This document shows, piece by piece, positions 60,617-64,000 of a stretch of 64,000 bases of DNA. Source of the stretch: Progne subis subis (Eukaryota > Chordata > Aves > Passeriformes > Hirundinidae); contig JAKJHU010001076.1 in assembly GCA_022316685.1 (NCBI GenBank), forward strand, positions 30,301 to 94,300. Reading direction: 5' to 3'. The notes under the pieces are model-generated. The model made no database searches. It was not told the origin of the DNA and saw only the letters and a list, made by a program, of their open reading frames with translations. A program made the translations under genes and the position numbers. Numbering within the stretch: the first letter of the stretch is position 1; the number at the start of each line of letters is the position of its first letter.

Positions 60617-61297
60617 TTCTGTCTTCAGAATTTCACAAAAGATCTCTTAGTGCAAAAAGGGGAAACTGTCTTTGTGTTTGTGTGTCTCTGGACTGTCTGG
60701 AAGGAAGGGACAACCTGAAGAAACTAAGCAGGGCCTCCCAGGCAGATTTTCTGTCTCTTCACCCACTCAGGGAAGCGAAGGGAGACACAGCCCGAGCTGT
60801 GTGTGTGTGTAACTAAGTGGTACCTCCCTGTTGTGGTTCTGATCCCTTCATAAAATTAATGAAACTTTAGTGTAAAAGACTAAGCTGTACTTTGAAACTG
60901 TTTCTGGACTGTCTGGGAAGGAAGGGACAACCTGAAGAAACTAAGCAGGGCCTCCCAGGCAGATTTTTGTCTCTTCACCCACTCAGGGAAGCGAAGGGAG
61001 ACACGGCTGAGCTGTGTGTGTGTGTAACTAAGTGGTACCTCCCTGTTGTGGTTCTGATCCCTTCATAAAATTCTAAGAACCTTAGTGCAAAAGGCTAAGC
61101 TGCATTTTTAAACTGTCTTGTATGTGTGTGAATTTGGACTGTCTGGGAAGGAAGGGACACCTGAAGAAACTAAGCAGGGCCTCCCAGGCAGATTTTGTCT
61201 CTTCACCCACTCAGGGAAGCGAAGGGAGACACAGCCGAGCTGTGTATGTGTGTAACTAAGTATTTCCTCCCTGTTGTGGTTTTGATCCCTTCACAAA
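60617..61297 (+). repeat. ERV-C leader tandem repeats containing gag-start sequence
   Basis: Units start at 60,691, 60,907 and 61,137 (GACTGTCTGG...GAAGGAAGGGAC). Each ends with CCCTTCA[TC]AAAAT and a CTTAGTGCAAAAG...AAGCTGCA-like stretch, which in the last unit is the start of gag. A partial copy of the gag-start piece lies at 60,630-60,670. Unit length is ~216-230 bp. Confidence 0.85.
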
Positions 61298-61889
61298 ATG
61301 ACTGAAAATCTTAGTGCAAAAGACAAAGCTGCATTTTATGCATTACTTGCTAAACACAATGCCAAGCCTTCTCCGGGAGGAGAAGAATGGGCACAAAGTA
61401 ATTGGTTTAATTTGGAAAACATTGTTGATAGAGTATGCTCTTTACAACATGAAACAAGATTTAAACTGGGCAAAAACAAAAGTATACTCTGCTCAGTTTT
61501 GGGAGCCTGTCTTTCAGCAGCTGTAGAAAGTCGCTTTAAGCGAAGAAGTGAGGAAAAAGCTATAATAGACTCCCTTCAAAACCTAGTTGAAATTTTGCAA
61601 AAAACAATTAAATGAAGAAAGGAATGAGATCTGTGCACTGAGAGCTGCCCTTAGAGAGGAACGTGTTAAAAACTCCTATAATGTTGATTCCTCTATGGAA
61701 ACAGAGGAGAAGGAAACTCCTCACATTAAACAAATTTATCCCCATAAGGAACTTGAAACAGTCAAAAACTGCGGGGAAATCTGCTGTCCTCACTTGAGAC
61801 CCTTGATTAAAACAGAATACAATTACATAAATGATGAAGATTTTGAACCACATATCACAACCAAACATATACCATTACAGCGCCACTGA
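61298..61889 (+). pseudogene. ERV-C gag N-terminal part, frameshifted
   Basis: Frame 61,298-61,615 (105 residues) overlaps frame 61,587-61,889 (100 residues). The change of frame falls in an A-run near 61,600, consistent with a single-base insertion. The join region is a predicted coiled coil (Leu/Glu/Arg-rich). The ATG lies at the end of the third leader repeat. Confidence 0.65.
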
Positions 61890-62720
61890 ATTGGCTAAGC
61901 TAAAAAAGGAATACAGCCGCCTCCCACAAGAATCAGAGACAGAGTATGTCTCCGAGTGTCCCTCACTGGTGGAGACCAAATTAAATTGACTGAACATGAG
62001 GCTAATGGATACTGGGGACATGGAGTTTCTTAACAACAGGTTGATAAGCGTGACGCTTGGTCCCTAACACAGCGCGCGGCTTTTTGGGCCGGGGGAATAA
62101 ATCCTCTGGAAAGGGGAGACCCCTTAGCCATAGCTACTACCCCTGACCAACTCCTAGAAAGTGTTCAAAAAGCCGCCTGTCTGCAAATGATACATGAAAA
62201 GAAATTGATTCCTGGTTTGAATCCCCGATGCAATTACCAGTGAAACCAGAACTCATGACCCCTTTAATTCGGGGGCTTCCAGAATCACTCAAACCTACAG
62301 CAATTACTTTACAAAAGACCATAATGGCATTAGGTCCTGTGGAAAGGCTGGAAAGAGTCCTTGGAAGCCCATGCAACCAAAACTGAATCTATCGATCCTG
62401 GGTTAACTCCATATTCAACCCCTTCTCAGCCCCCAGCTTCTCAATCTAGTTCACCTGCCAGTAGCTGCAAAGTTTGGACATGGGGGGATGTTGCCGTAGA
62501 TTTAATTAATTATAATAGACAATATGGGCCTGTGAAAACCCAGGAAGAGAAATCAGAAAAAATAAAAGGTGTTCGTTTTATCGGGACCCCTCATAGTGAG
62601 GATTCAGAGAAGGGAAAACAGATCTCTAATCGCCACCGTTGGTGGCTGCTGGGCATTAAAAGGGGGGTCCCCAGGGAAGTGATGGATGGTTTGCCCTTGA
62701 AAAATTACAAAAAATTATAA
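61890..62720 (+). pseudogene. ERV-C gag C-terminal part, degenerate
   Basis: Capsid-like wording (GYWGHGVFL, FWAGGINPLERGDPLA, TPDQLLESVQKAACLQM) in changing frames. Frame 62,361-62,720 follows, with Pro/Ser-rich sequence and an SNRHRWWLLGIKRGVPREVMDG end. No CCHC knuckle was seen. Confidence 0.5.
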
Positions 62721-62916
62721 CTAATTGGCACTCTCGAAAACCAAATTTATCAACTCAACCCAGTGCACCCCTCCCCTCTCGAGATTCAGACAGTGAACCA
62801 AAACTAACCCTCTCCCAGACTCTCCCTGGTAATTCAGGCTGTAAATCAAAACAAACATCACCCCAGGGAAACTAAATTCTCCGTTTCTTAATAGTGGGCG
62901 AAGAAACGGAGTATGG

Positions 62917-63633
62917 ATGTATTTAAGAATGCTCACTAAAAATAAATCAGGAGATATATTGATCACAGCTATTACAGGCCCCAAACGAGTATTTGTAACC
63001 TTCTTGGTTGACACTGGGGCTCAAATCTCTGCACTAACAAAAAGGGATGCCCAGAAGTGTGGAGTTGTTCCAACAAAAAGACAATGTTGCATTCTTAATG
63101 CTCTAGGAACTACCGAATCTATGAATATGGCTTTAGTAAAACTTATGCTTCCTGGAGAAGAGGATCAGCTGGTTGTCAAAATGGTAATTGGAGATATTCC
63201 AAACAACTTATTAGGGATGGATGTTCTTGCTGGAAGGCAGTGGGAAGATTCTGAGGGATTTTTGTGGTCTTTTGGTGCACCGCCAATCAACATTAGATTA
63301 CTTCAAACAGCACCTGCACTACCTTATAGTAAAACTACTAATGTGAAACAATACCCCCTCCCTTCTGGCGCCAAAGAAGGCATTAAAACAGTTATACAGG
63401 ACTTGCGAGACCAAGGAGTAATTGTCAATACTCACTCTCCTTTCAATTCTCCAGTATGGCCTGTTCGAAAACCTAATGGGAAGTGGAGACTAACAGTAGA
63501 TTTTCGCAGGCTTAATGCCAACACAGACCCTCTCACAGCAGCGGTTCCTAACTTAGCTGAATTAATAACATCAATCCAGGAAAAGGCTCACTCAATCATG
63601 GCAACTATAGATGTCAAAGACATGTTTTTATGA
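62917..63633 (+). pseudogene. ERV-C protease and RT N-terminal part
   Basis: A 238-residue frame. The protease active site LVDTGAQISAL is at residues ~30-40, then LLGMDVL. RT starts with KQYPLP, then SPVWPVRKPNGKWRLTVDFRRLN, and ends at ATIDVKDMF where a one-base loss near 63,630 brings in a TGA. The start is the first Met; natural expression would be by readthrough or frameshift from gag. Confidence 0.75.
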
Positions 63634-64000
63634 TACCTATACAGCCAGAAGACATGGACCGTTTTGCCTTCACATGGGAAGGACAGCAATACACTTTCAC
63701 TAGACTTCCCCAAGGGTACAAGCACTCCCCCACCCTGGCTCACCATGCTTTAGCCAAAGAATTAGAGAAAATACCCAAACCTGATAATGTGGACGTCTAC
63801 CAATACATCGATGATATTCTGGTGGGAGGGGATGAAATAGGAGTAGTGGGGGATACCCAACAGGAAATAATCTCTCACTTAGAAAGCCTGAATTTACAGA
63901 TTCCCTCTGAAAAAATCCAAAAACCTTCCCAGGAAGTGAAGTTTTTGGGAATTTGGTGGAAAGGAGGTATGACATGTATTCCACCGGATACCCTAACCTT
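63634..64000 (+). pseudogene. ERV-C RT palm, continuing past the window
   Basis: In the shifted frame it contains FAFTWEGQQYTFTRLPQGYK and the catalytic YIDD at ~63,804-63,815, then a KFLGIWW stretch. Truncated by the window end. Confidence 0.75.

Larger units (their letters stand above)
59478..64000 (+). mobile_element. ERV-C, 5' part of a provirus (ERVL-like or related; runs off window)
   Basis: 5' LTR, primer-binding site, repeated leader, gag, protease and RT up to just past the YIDD box. Unrelated in sequence to ERV-A and ERV-B. RT wording (LPQGYKHSPTLAHHALAKEL, YQYIDDILVGG) recalls ERVL-like bird elements, but I cannot place it firmly. Several frameshifts. Confidence 0.8.

Overview
The window looks like a repeat-rich piece of a bird genome, probably a songbird. 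The grounds are long C2H2 zinc-finger (ZNF) exons of avian style, CpG-island promoters, several endogenous retroviruses (ERVs) with gammaretrovirus-like or ERVL-like pol, and solo LTRs. No bacterial gene organisation is present. A W chromosome, a microchromosome or another ampliconic ZNF cluster would all fit, and the sequence alone does not decide between them.

The main fact is a large imperfect inverted repeat. Left arm 1-22,070 matches right arm ~31,950-50,173 in reverse, with a ~10 kb unrelated spacer between. A third copy of part of the arm (49,365-59,470) lies in direct orientation to 10,650-22,070. Each complete unit has the same plan: a GC-rich CpG-island promoter with a short untranslated exon 1 and a CAG|GTGGGA donor; a long first intron almost filled by an antisense gammaretrovirus-like provirus (ERV-B, tRNA-Pro-like primer site); a second CpG-rich block; and one coding exon with a tandem C2H2 array. 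There are four promoters. Promoter 1 (minus) drives a gene left of the window. Promoter 2 (plus) drives ZNF-2 at 20,680-21,924, with 13 fingers. Promoter 3 (minus) drives ZNF-3 at 32,148-32,972, with 8 fingers. Promoter 4 (plus) leads to a frameshifted pseudogene at 58,160-59,108.

Promoters 1/2 and 3/4 are head to head. Between each pair lie a small GC-rich unit with a possible two-exon gene and a second gammaretrovirus-like provirus, ERV-A (849-9,455 minus; 40,571-49,325 plus). Both ERV-A copies carry the same nested solo LTR in reverse transcriptase, so that insertion predates the arm duplication. Later changes are arm-specific: an AT-rich palindromic microsatellite in the right integrase, a ~3.65 kb deletion in right ERV-B, nested LTRs in left ERV-B, and LTR gene conversion.

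The spacer (22,070-31,950) holds a possible MHC-type X1-X2-Y promoter module, a possible class II beta leader-exon relic, LTR fragments, a GGGACA minisatellite, and an unrecognised reading frame with internal repeats. From 59,478 to the end a third ERV (ERV-C) interrupts the ZNF pseudogene's 3' flank. It has a complete 5' LTR, a primer-binding site, a tandemly repeated leader that includes the gag start, and broken gag and pro-pol.

All retroviral genes seen are broken by stops or frameshifts. Only ZNF-2 and ZNF-3 look like intact protein genes.
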